Below are positions 1 to 6,389 of a stretch of DNA of 20,102 bases, in pieces. The notes under the pieces are model-generated. The model made no database searches. It had not been told where the DNA came from and was given only the letters and a program-made list of their open reading frames with translations. A program made the position numbers and the translations under genes. Each line of letters begins with the position of its first letter. Positions within the stretch are counted from its first letter, which is position 1. Source of the DNA: a virus; the IMG/VR virus record IMGVR_UViG_3300042516_000050, positions 1 through 20,102 of that record; one strand, given 5' to 3'.

Positions 1-306
1 GCTGGTATCGCTGCACAGCGTTACATGGCTCCGGGCAATACTCCGACCACCATTATCGGTGCGGCTGACGTTTATATGTCGGACTTTGGCACGATGTCGG
101 TTGTTCCTAACCGCTTCATGCGCGCACGCGATGCTCTGATCCTTGATCCTGAGTACGCAGCACTCGCATATCTACGTCCATTCCAGACTAATGATCTGGC
201 TAAGACTGGTGACAGCGAGAATACTCAGCTTCTGGCTGAAGTTACTCTGGAAGTCAAGAATGAGGCTGCTCACGGCATCATTGCTGACTTGAACATGGCT
301 CTGTAA
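1..306 (+). CDS. Major capsid protein, C-terminal fragment (SU10-like)
   Basis: The frame is open from the left window edge and ends with tandem stops TAA TAA at 304-309, so only the last 101 residues of the shell-forming protein are present. The segment around VYMSDFGTMSVVPNRFMRAR, followed by DPEYAALAYLRPFQT and LAKTGDSENTQLL, is how SU10-type (DUF5309-like) major capsid proteins end. An internal ATG at 25 is not the true start, because the same frame runs on to base 1. The downstream adaptor and nozzle genes fit a head-tail module of the same phage type. Assignment is by recognition of the family pattern, without a search. Confidence 0.85.
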   Translation, partial: AGIAAQRYMAPGNTPTTIIGAADVYMSDFGTMSVVPNRFMRARDALILDPEYAALAYLRPFQTNDLAKTGDSENTQLLAEVTLEVKNEAAHGIIADLNMAL

Positions 307-317
307 TAAGTAGCAAA

Positions 318-343
318 TAGCCCCTGCCTCACGGTGGGGGCTA
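318..343 (+). terminator. GC-rich hairpin after the capsid gene
   Basis: An 11-bp stem runs from TAGCCCCTGCC (318-328) to GGTGGGGGCTA (333-343), with a TCAC loop and two G-T wobbles inside. It sits 9 bases after the tandem stops of the capsid gene and before the next gene's ribosome site. No T-run follows, so it may be a weak terminator, a processing site, or a 3' stabiliser that sets the high capsid level relative to downstream genes. Confidence 0.55.
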
Positions 344-358
344 CCTACGAAAGGATTT

Positions 359-661
359 ATGAGTACTCCGATACGGACTCAAACAGCATTTGAAGACGGT
401 GATGGTGGGATTGTCATCGAGACTAAACAGGATGTAACCGAGATTATCGAGGCCAATAAGCGGCAACTGGACTACGACAAATCTCGCCAAGGACACCTAA
501 ACGAGCTTCATCACGTTGCCAGAATACCCTTTACGGTGATTGACGTACTGAATCAGCAGGGGATTATGAAGGGCTTTAACGTGGTGGATGAGATCGGATT
601 TGCTAGGTGGCTGAACGATCCTGATAATGCTGTGTGGAAAACGTACCGGGGAACTGTATGA
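359..661 (+). CDS. Small conserved head-region protein, function unknown
   Basis: This is a 100-residue protein with an AAGGA ribosome site 4 bases before the ATG. It is soluble, with a charged middle (EIIEANKRQLDYDKSRQ) and a C-terminus WLNDPDNAVWKTYRG. An ending of the form WLNDPDN-x-x-[WF]-[KR]-T recurs, from memory, in small proteins coded between capsid and neck genes of related phages. Its stop overlaps the start of the glycosyltransferase as ATGA (658-661), so the two are probably translationally coupled. It could be a minor head, decoration or assembly protein, but nothing in the sequence decides this. Confidence 0.75.
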   Translation: MSTPIRTQTAFEDGDGGIVIETKQDVTEIIEANKRQLDYDKSRQGHLNELHHVARIPFTVIDVLNQQGIMKGFNVVDEIGFARWLNDPDNAVWKTYRGTV

Positions 662-1311
662 GAGTAGGAGTTTGCGTACCGTGTAGGGATGAGGTTCATA
701 CTGGTTTTGCTTTCGACTTTGCAAGGATGACAGCACACGATGCGTCAGTTCGTTGCAAGGACGGTAAAGGTGGACTAAGCCTTTACACAATGCCGGGAAC
801 GCTGATATTTGACCAGCGTGAGAAGTTGGCAGAGGTAGCGTTGAAAGAGGGCTGTGATGCGTTGTTCTTTGTGGACAGCGATATGCGGTTTCCTCCTGAC
901 ATCATTACTATCCTGCTGAGTCGTGAAGTGCCTATAGTTGGCGTTAATGCGACTACGAGAAGGAAGCCTGTAACACCTACGGCTAAGATGATGACGAAGT
1001 ATATGGATGGTGATACGTTAGTCCATAAATGGGAGAACATCGATAGTCGTGGTAAAGAGGGTATTGAGGAAGTTACAGCGATTGGCTTTGGTGCTGTACT
1101 GATCCGCAAAGAGGTATTTGAAAAGACTGGCAGACCTTGGTTTGATGCTGGATGGGGTAAGAATGGAGTCTGTGGCGAGGATGTTTATTTCTGCGTCAAG
1201 GCTGCTTCAGAAGGATTCCCGACCTACGTTGACCATGAACTGTCCATGCACATTCGACACATAGGAACCTATGAGTACGGATGGAAAGATTTTGAGCAAT
1301 TAGAGGAATAA
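658..1311 (+). CDS. Glycosyltransferase, GT-A/family 2-like
   Basis: This 217-residue protein probably transfers a sugar from a nucleotide-sugar donor. It opens with a short strand, MRVGVCVPCRDEV, typical of GT-A folds. It carries a DXD-type metal and donor motif, FFVDSDMRF, with D73-S74-D75, and a later GEDVYFC (residues 173-179) that matches the usual catalytic ED segment. A histidine-rich end (HIRHIG) may complete the metal site. I chose the ATG at 658 because it overlaps the previous stop as ATGA and starts directly at the first strand; the in-frame ATG at 634 would add eight residues with no matching motif. The acceptor is unknown: virion proteins or host surface sugars are both possible. 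Confidence 0.8.
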   Translation: MRVGVCVPCRDEVHTGFAFDFARMTAHDASVRCKDGKGGLSLYTMPGTLIFDQREKLAEVALKEGCDALFFVDSDMRFPPDIITILLSREVPIVGVNATTRRKPVTPTAKMMTKYMDGDTLVHKWENIDSRGKEGIEEVTAIGFGAVLIRKEVFEKTGRPWFDAGWGKNGVCGEDVYFCVKAASEGFPTYVDHELSMHIRHIGTYEYGWKDFEQLEE

Positions 1312-1312
1312 T

Positions 1313-1933
1313 ATGCCTTTTGCTAACTATTCTGAATTAAGGACTACGGTAGCAAGCTATCTAGCTCGTAGTGATCTAACTACCGTCATTCCTGACTTCA
1401 TCCGGTTAGCGGAAGAACGACTGAGGCGAGACATTCGGACTCGTCAGATGCTAGTAGTTGCCACAGCGACAACGACTGGCGGTGACTCTACGGTTGGATT
1501 ACCGACTGATTTCCTTGAGATGCGCGACATACACCTGAACACTAATCCGGTGTTTACGTTGCGCTACAAGGCTCCTAACAGCTTCTACGAGACTGCCAGA
1601 ACGACTGAGAGTGGCAGACCTGTGGACTACACGATTCTCGGCTCAGAGATTCAATTAGCACCAATTCCTGATACCACTTATACGTTGCAAATGTTGTATT
1701 ACTCTAAGCCTACGCTCTTGAGTGATACGAACGCTAGCAATACGTTCTTGGCTAACTATCCTGATGCGTTGCTGTATGCCGCTTTAGGTGAGGCAGAGCC
1801 GTATCTGATGAATGATGCTCGTTTGCAAACATGGTCTGCTTTGTATGATCGTGCGATAGCAGCTATCAATACGTCTGACCAGTCGAGTGAGTACAGCGGT
1901 CAACCTATGTCAATGTCTTATAACGTGAGGTAA
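1313..1933 (+). CDS. Head-tail adaptor protein (SU10 adaptor-like)
   Basis: This 206-residue protein matches the pattern of SU10-type phage adaptor proteins, which bind beneath the portal and join head to tail. The helical N-terminus (MPFANYSELRTTVASYLARS, then IPDFIRLAEERLRRDIRTR) is the recognisable part. It is followed by beta segments around GLPTDFLEMRDIHL and a late helical region, YPDALLYAALGEAEPYL. A GAGGAA ribosome site precedes the ATG, and only one base separates it from the glycosyltransferase stop. Its place after the capsid gene and before tail genes supports the role. Confidence 0.8.
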   Translation: MPFANYSELRTTVASYLARSDLTTVIPDFIRLAEERLRRDIRTRQMLVVATATTTGGDSTVGLPTDFLEMRDIHLNTNPVFTLRYKAPNSFYETARTTESGRPVDYTILGSEIQLAPIPDTTYTLQMLYYSKPTLLSDTNASNTFLANYPDALLYAALGEAEPYLMNDARLQTWSALYDRAIAAINTSDQSSEYSGQPMSMSYNVR

Positions 1934-1936
1934 ATC

Positions 1937-2323
1937 ATGGCAGAAATGAGTACATATCTCGAAGATGCGCTGATTAACGCGACTTTGAGAAATACAACTT
2001 ACACAAGTCCGGCTACGGTCTATGTCGGTCTTTACACTAGCGATCCTACTGACGCGAATACTGGAACTGAGGTTTCAGGTGGTTCGTATGCTCGGACTTC
2101 TGTAACGTTTGGTGCGCCTAGTAATGGTGCGACAACGAACTCAGCGAGTGTGGTGTTTCCTACGGCTACAGGGTCATGGGGAACGATTGGCTGGATCGGG
2201 ATTCTGGATGCTGCTACTAGCGGAAATCTCTTGTATCACACGGCTTTGGACGAGGCTAAGACAGTAGGTACAGGTGATATTTTCACGATTTCGAGTGGCA
2301 ACCTTAGCGTAACGTTAGCTTGA
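1937..2323 (+). CDS. Small beta-rich phage tail protein
   Basis: This 128-residue protein is rich in Thr, Ser and Gly. It starts with a short helix (MSTYLEDALINATLRN), then VYVGLYTSDPTDANTG, GSYARTSVTF and a WGTIGWIGILDAATSG segment. The combination of VGLYTSDPT and GWIGILD is familiar from small phage tail or fibre proteins with no catalytic motif. A GAGGT ribosome site sits before the ATG. It begins a run of beta-rich genes (1937-5285) and is probably displayed on the virion. The exact position in the particle cannot be read from sequence. Confidence 0.7.
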   Translation: MAEMSTYLEDALINATLRNTTYTSPATVYVGLYTSDPTDANTGTEVSGGSYARTSVTFGAPSNGATTNSASVVFPTATGSWGTIGWIGILDAATSGNLLYHTALDEAKTVGTGDIFTISSGNLSVTLA

Positions 2324-2324
2324 T

Positions 2325-2798
2325 ATGCCGTTCGTCGTTAATGACCGTGTAAAGGAAACGACTACCACGACTGGTACGGGTACTGTCACGTTAGACGGTG
2401 CTTCTCCGGGCTACCAGACGTTTGCTGCTGGCATTGGTAACGGCAATGTGACCTATTACGCGATTGTTCTAGCTAGCGAATGGGAAACCGGCATAGGTAC
2501 GGTAGGAAGTGGTACGTTAAGCCGGGATACCGTTCTACAGTCCTCGAATAGCGATGCGAAGGTCAACTTCTCTGCTGGCTCTAAGGAAGTCTTTGTAACG
2601 TATCCAGCGGATAGGGCTGTTTACAAAGAGACATCAGGTAATGCGGTTCTATTCCCGATATGGGAAAACACACCTACGGTATCAGGTGCATATTCGATAA
2701 CGTCAGGAAATCGTGGGATCAGCTACGGTGAAATTACTATTACGACAGGTTCATCGGTAACTGTGCCTACTAGCAGTTCATGGCTAGTTTTTGGTTAA
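2325..2798 (+). CDS. Beta-rich phage structural protein
   Basis: This 157-residue protein has an N-terminal pattern, VNDRVKETTTTTGTGTVTL, then YYAIVLASEWETGIGTV, LSRDTVLQSSN and VFVTYPADRAV. I recognise this pattern from tail or baseplate-associated proteins of many aquatic phages. One base separates it from the previous stop, and the ribosome site is weak, which suggests coupling. The last 50 residues (around GNRGISYGEITITTGSSVTVP) read as a separate beta segment. No enzyme motif is visible. It is likely a fibre-associated or adaptor-type beta protein. Confidence 0.7.
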   Translation: MPFVVNDRVKETTTTTGTGTVTLDGASPGYQTFAAGIGNGNVTYYAIVLASEWETGIGTVGSGTLSRDTVLQSSNSDAKVNFSAGSKEVFVTYPADRAVYKETSGNAVLFPIWENTPTVSGAYSITSGNRGISYGEITITTGSSVTVPTSSSWLVFG

Positions 2799-2807
2799 GG
2801 AAAGAAC

Positions 2808-3239
2808 ATGAGTAACTTAAAAGTTCAGGGCAATGCGAGTGGTACAGGTACACACACTTTGCAATCTGCTAACACTAATAGCAATATCACACAGACGTTG
2901 CCTGACGTTAGTGGAGTTACTTTAGGGTTTTTGAATGTTCCGCAGTCAGGATCGGATAAGACCAGCTCTTATACCTTGGCTACGTCTGACATCGGTGAGT
3001 TTGTTGGTGTTGGCACTAGCGGATCGATCACTATCCCTAACAGCACATTTGCTGCTGGTGACATTGTTTCTATCTTTAACAATACGACAGGCAATATCAC
3101 GATTACCTGCTCGATTACGACAGCTTACATTGCTGGAACGAATACAGATAAGGATACGATGACGTTAGCGACTCGTGGTGTAGCTACAGTTTTATTCATT
3201 AGTGGCACGGTCTGTGTTGTAACTGGCAACGTAAGCTAA
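2808..3239 (+). CDS. Beta-rich phage tail or fibre-associated protein
   Basis: This is a 143-residue protein with an AAGGAAAG ribosome site. The N-terminal part (GTGTHTLQSANTNSNITQTL, then LPDVSGVTLGF) resembles the capsid-distal head of fibre proteins. The C-terminal half (YTLATSDIGEFVGVG, ITIPNSTFAAGDIVSIFNNT, TLATRGVATVLFISGTVCVV) is a small beta domain commonly attached to phage tail proteins. It lies directly before the LamG-domain protein and may share its assembly. Function is inferred from composition and neighbours only. Confidence 0.65.
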   Translation: MSNLKVQGNASGTGTHTLQSANTNSNITQTLPDVSGVTLGFLNVPQSGSDKTSSYTLATSDIGEFVGVGTSGSITIPNSTFAAGDIVSIFNNTTGNITITCSITTAYIAGTNTDKDTMTLATRGVATVLFISGTVCVVTGNVS

Positions 3240-3248
3240 GGGGCTGAC

Positions 3249-5285
3249 ATGAGTGGGATTATGTCAATGCTGCTAGGTGCTGTGTCATCTGCGGCTGCTG
3301 CTGTTGATGAGTTCTTTAACCGTGTCACTTTATTGCTTCCCGGCAACGGTACGAACGGAGCGCAGAACAACACGTTCCTAGACTCGTCTACTAACAACTT
3401 CACGATTACTCGCAACGGTAACACGACGCAGGGTACGTTCTCACCGTTTAGTCAGACGGGGTGGAGTAATTTCTTAAGTGGAGATTATTTAGCAGGTTCA
3501 ACTAACTTATTTTCTACCACCATAAGTACTTTTACTATAGAGGCTTGGTTATATCCAACAGCATTAAATAGCGCCTTGGGTGAAAACATCATCATAGGTG
3601 ATCAAGACCCGATAGGGGCTACACTTACGCTGTCTTCTTATATCAATAACAGCGGTCAAGTGGTTTTGGGTTGGTACGATGGAGCATCAAAAACTTGCGT
3701 TTCTGCCAATACGATAAGTTTAAATCAGTGGAGCTATGTTGCGATAGTAGTTAATAGCAATGCTATTTCCATGTATGTAAACAGCACAACTGCTTCTTCA
3801 TTAACTGGAACCACAACATTAACAAATAGATCGCAGACAAATAATTTCACCATAGGGATGTACGCATCTAGTTTTCGTACAGCAAGATGGGTTGGTTATC
3901 TGAGTAACATCCGTGTATCGACTGTTGCTAGGTCTATTTCATCTATTCCTACTGCGCCTTACACATCGGATGCAGACACAAGGTTGCTTACTTGCCAATC
4001 AAACCGCTTCGTTGATAACAGCAGCAACGCATTTGCCATCACCCCAAGCGGCACACCCTCCGTCCAAGCCTTCAGCCCCTTCGCTCCGACTGCCGCATAC
4101 AGCGCAGCTACTGTAGGTGGTAGTGGGTATTTTGATGGGACGGGGGATGGGCTGGTAGTAGGAAACAACGCGAACCTTGATTTAACTACGGGCGACTTTA
4201 CTGTCGAATGTTGGTTCTATACAACTTCATACGGAGCGATTCGACCCCTAGTTTATAGATTTAACGGTAATGCAGGTTCGCGCAGTGATTTGCAATATGC
4301 AATAGCTCTTTCTTCTGGCGGAAATTTGACAATGGCTCCTTATCAAGGAACCACCAATTTTGATATTACATTTACTTCAGTACCACTTAATCAATGGAAT
4401 CATTGTGCGTTAGTTAGAACAGGCAACACGGTGTATGGCTTTCTTAATGGCGTAAGAAACGCGACAAGCCAAAGTGTAACCGGGGCGATAAATACGAGTA
4501 CATGGTCTACCTATATTGGCACATATGTTGAAGGCGGCGCTACAAGCACATATTTTGGGTACATAAGTGGCGTTCGCGTAACAAAAGGCGGCGCTCTTTA
4601 TACGGGTTCTACATATACAGTTCCTACATCACCTTTCACAACAACAGTAAGCGCAGGTACAGCCCAACTACTTACCAACTTCACCAACGCTGGCATCACA
4701 GACGCTACTGCCAAGAACGTGCTAGAGACCGTAGGTAACGCTTCAATAAGTACAACACAAAGCAAATTTGGTGGTAGCTCAATGTTTTTTGATGGTACGG
4801 GGGATTATTTAACGTCGTATAACGGTGGTGACTTGTTTAGGCTTGGTACTGTTTACACGGTAGAGATGTGGTTCTACACAACGACTGTGGGCGCGGGTAA
4901 TGCCGGTTTGATTAACTTTGCCACCACAATTAGCGGGAATACAGGGTTTAACCTTTACAGGTCAAGCGCTGAAATAATTTGCAACGATGGCGCAGCAGGA
5001 GGTACGGGGCCAAGTTCAGGGGCTTCGTCTGTAAGCGCAAATACTTGGACGCATTTGGCGGTCGTTTCTAATGGAACCACTACAAAACTTTATCTAGATG
5101 GTGTTGAAAAGGGGTCTTACACAGGTACGACTGGTTCGGCAAACTCCATGACCTATGTAACCATTGGCTCTTTCAACGATAAAAGTGCGCCTTTTTCTGG
5201 CTACATCGACGATCTTCGTGTAAGTCGTTTTGCTCGTTACACAGCCAACTTCACGGCTCCGACTTCAGCTTTCGCTTTGCAATAG
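3249..5285 (+). CDS. Large tail/surface protein with three LamG-like domains
   Basis: This 678-residue protein probably binds glycans or another host surface ligand through three concanavalin/LamG-like jellyrolls. Each domain has a strand of the form [IV]E-x-W-[LF]-[YT] (about residues 97, 319 and 538) and ends in a GY[LI]xx[IVL]RV strand (about 216, 437 and 651). FDGTGD precedes domains 2 and 3. A linker near residues 245-285 (LLTCQSNRFVDNSSNAF, then SPFAPTAAYS) joins domains 1 and 2. The first 25 residues are hydrophobic and Ala-rich, which could be an anchor. Base composition swings sharply along the gene, as if domains had been exchanged. AAGGGG precedes the ATG. It may be a receptor-binding or capsid/tail display protein. 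Confidence 0.8.
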   Translation: MSGIMSMLLGAVSSAAAAVDEFFNRVTLLLPGNGTNGAQNNTFLDSSTNNFTITRNGNTTQGTFSPFSQTGWSNFLSGDYLAGSTNLFSTTISTFTIEAWLYPTALNSALGENIIIGDQDPIGATLTLSSYINNSGQVVLGWYDGASKTCVSANTISLNQWSYVAIVVNSNAISMYVNSTTASSLTGTTTLTNRSQTNNFTIGMYASSFRTARWVGYLSNIRVSTVARSISSIPTAPYTSDADTRLLTCQSNRFVDNSSNAFAITPSGTPSVQAFSPFAPTAAYSAATVGGSGYFDGTGDGLVVGNNANLDLTTGDFTVECWFYTTSYGAIRPLVYRFNGNAGSRSDLQYAIALSSGGNLTMAPYQGTTNFDITFTSVPLNQWNHCALVRTGNTVYGFLNGVRNATSQSVTGAINTSTWSTYIGTYVEGGATSTYFGYISGVRVTKGGALYTGSTYTVPTSPFTTTVSAGTAQLLTNFTNAGITDATAKNVLETVGNASISTTQSKFGGSSMFFDGTGDYLTSYNGGDLFRLGTVYTVEMWFYTTTVGAGNAGLINFATTISGNTGFNLYRSSAEIICNDGAAGGTGPSSGASSVSANTWTHLAVVSNGTTTKLYLDGVEKGSYTGTTGSANSMTYVTIGSFNDKSAPFSGYIDDLRVSRFARYTANFTAPTSAFALQ

Positions 5286-5292
5286 GTGACTC

Positions 5293-5616
5293 ATGTACTC
5301 TAAGAACGGAAGTATTCCAAAGCCAGAGACAGACGGCACAGAGGGCTGGATTGAAGTGCCTGATGCGCCTGTTGCACCTGAAGGCAAAGAGGTTGTCTGG
5401 TGGTATCCACCGGGATGGGTTATTCGTGATCCTAAGCCTATGGAGCGTGAGGGCTACAAATGGTCTTGGTCACAGTCAAGTGAGCAATGGGTTGAGTATG
5501 CGCTGCCACAGGCTTTGACTACAGAGGAAATCGTAGCCCTAACTAGTACAGACGTATCAGCATTAGTAAGTGGAGATATTGTAGCTTTAACAACATCACA
5601 GATTAGCGCATTGTAA
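5293..5616 (+). CDS. Small tail protein with C-terminal octapeptide repeats
   Basis: This 107-residue protein has two parts. Residues 1-73 are Trp/Pro-rich (WIEVPDAPVAPEGKEVVWWY, PPGWVIRDPKP), with a W-spaced strand pattern like small fibre-tip or chaperone-like proteins. Residues 74-107 are four tandem octapeptides of the form A-L-x-[TS]-x-[EDQ]-[IV]-[VS], ending in AL. The stop overlaps the next start as TAATG (5614-5618), so it is coupled to the repeat protein downstream. I do not recognise a named family. A role in fibre assembly or as a short structural spacer is inference. Confidence 0.65.
   Translation: MYSKNGSIPKPETDGTEGWIEVPDAPVAPEGKEVVWWYPPGWVIRDPKPMEREGYKWSWSQSSEQWVEYALPQALTTEEIVALTSTDVSALVSGDIVALTTSQISAL
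5512..5613 (+). repeat. Four tandem octapeptide repeats (24-bp period)
   Basis: The encoded units are ALTTEEIV, ALTSTDVS, ALVSGDIV and ALTTSQIS, followed by AL at the stop. Leu, the acidic or Gln residue and Ile/Val keep fixed positions, while the DNA has diverged, so selection has held the protein pattern. An 8-residue amphipathic period suits a helical or solenoid-like stack. Confidence 0.8.
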
Positions 5617-6389
5617 TGTTTGGATTCATACCGTTTTCGGCTGGAACGTTTGCTAGTACAGGTGATAGACCTGTATTAGCGTCTGCGTCTATTACAGCTT
5701 CGGCAACGGTATCAGGATCAGCGTTTGTAGACCACAGGGCTAATGCAGCGGTATCTGCTACTGCTACTGTTACAGCGGCTGCTAGAGCCGATTACAGCGT
5801 TAATGGGGCGATTTCTTGTGCTGCTACGGTAACTGCTGATGCTTACCGTATTGTCCACTTTAGCGGGGCTATAAACGCTTCTGCGACGGTTACAGCAAGT
5901 GGATTTAGACAGGTCTTTGGTAATGGCTCTGTTACTTGTTCTGCAACAGTAACGGCTAGAGGCAATAACACGATTATCGGCTCTGCTGCGATAACGGCAA
6001 ATGCTACTGTTTCTTCTGTTGCAACAGTCATGCGTTATGGCAATGCGGCTATAACGTGTGAGGCTACTGTTACGGCAAGTGGTATCAGAACGCTAACTGG
6101 TGTTGCGTCAGTTGATGCTACGGCTGATGTAACGGCTAATGCTACGGTTTCGTTCTTCCCTGCTGCGAGTATTGCTGTTAGTGTAACGGTTACCGCTGAT
6201 GGGATGATTGTTGGTGAGGAATGGTCACCACTAACACCTGAAACGAATGTTTGGACGGAACAATCTGCGAGTAATGATAGCTGGACTGCTATTACAGCGA
6301 GTTCGGATTCATGGACAAATACGAATCCAAGTTCAAATACTTGGGAATTAAAGCCTACTGGAACTGATACATGGCTACGACAAAACTAA
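5616..6389 (+). CDS. Repeat-built tail protein: 20-residue ATV repeats plus W-x9 repeats
   Basis: This 257-residue protein is made almost wholly of two exact-period repeats. Residues about 22-200 hold nine 20-residue units centred on A-T-V-[TS] (Val at 32, 52, 72, 92, 112, 132, 152, 172 and 192). Their consensus is [AS]-[IV]-x-[AC]-x-A-T-V-T-A, with an aromatic or basic linker. Residues 203-253 hold tryptophans at 203, 213, 223, 233, 243 and 253. Strand-forming Val/Thr and a fixed 20-residue rung suggest a beta-solenoid or stacked trimeric fibre. The start overlaps the previous stop (TAATG), and the last 19 bases overlap the nozzle gene. It is probably a virion fibre or spike; no search was possible. 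Confidence 0.7.
   Translation: MFGFIPFSAGTFASTGDRPVLASASITASATVSGSAFVDHRANAAVSATATVTAAARADYSVNGAISCAATVTADAYRIVHFSGAINASATVTASGFRQVFGNGSVTCSATVTARGNNTIIGSAAITANATVSSVATVMRYGNAAITCEATVTASGIRTLTGVASVDATADVTANATVSFFPAASIAVSVTVTADGMIVGEEWSPLTPETNVWTEQSASNDSWTAITASSDSWTNTNPSSNTWELKPTGTDTWLRQN
5703..6191 (+). repeat. Nine coding repeats of 60 bp (20 residues)
   Basis: The span runs from the first ATV (residues 30-32) to the last (190-192). Eight units carry A-T-V or A-D-V, and the ninth carries V-T-V. The protein spacing is exactly 20 in all cases, while codons and linkers vary. Several units share a Gly or Asn-Gly turn before the first strand and an Arg three to four residues after the TA. Confidence 0.85.
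6222..6374 (+). repeat. Tryptophan decapeptide repeats (W-x9, 30-bp period)
   Basis: Six TGG codons lie exactly 30 bases apart, from 6222 to 6372. The nine residues between them are Ser/Thr/Asn-rich, and units 2-4 (ending NDS, SDS and SNT) are the most alike. The last TGG overlaps the nozzle start codon (ATGG at 6371). Similar W-spaced tails occur, from memory, at the ends of other phage tail proteins. Confidence 0.85.

Noticed and set aside
634-657. Earlier start for the glycosyltransferase
   Set aside because: It adds eight residues before the conserved first strand, while the ATG at 658 overlaps the previous stop as ATGA.
783-1109. 108-codon minus-strand frame inside the glycosyltransferase gene
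   Set aside because: It is antisense to a recognised gene, with no ribosome site and no neighbours on that strand.
5616-6200. CRISPR-like or satellite array
   Set aside because: The 60-base period is in a coding frame with diverged DNA and conserved protein spacing. There are no identical repeats separated by unique spacers.
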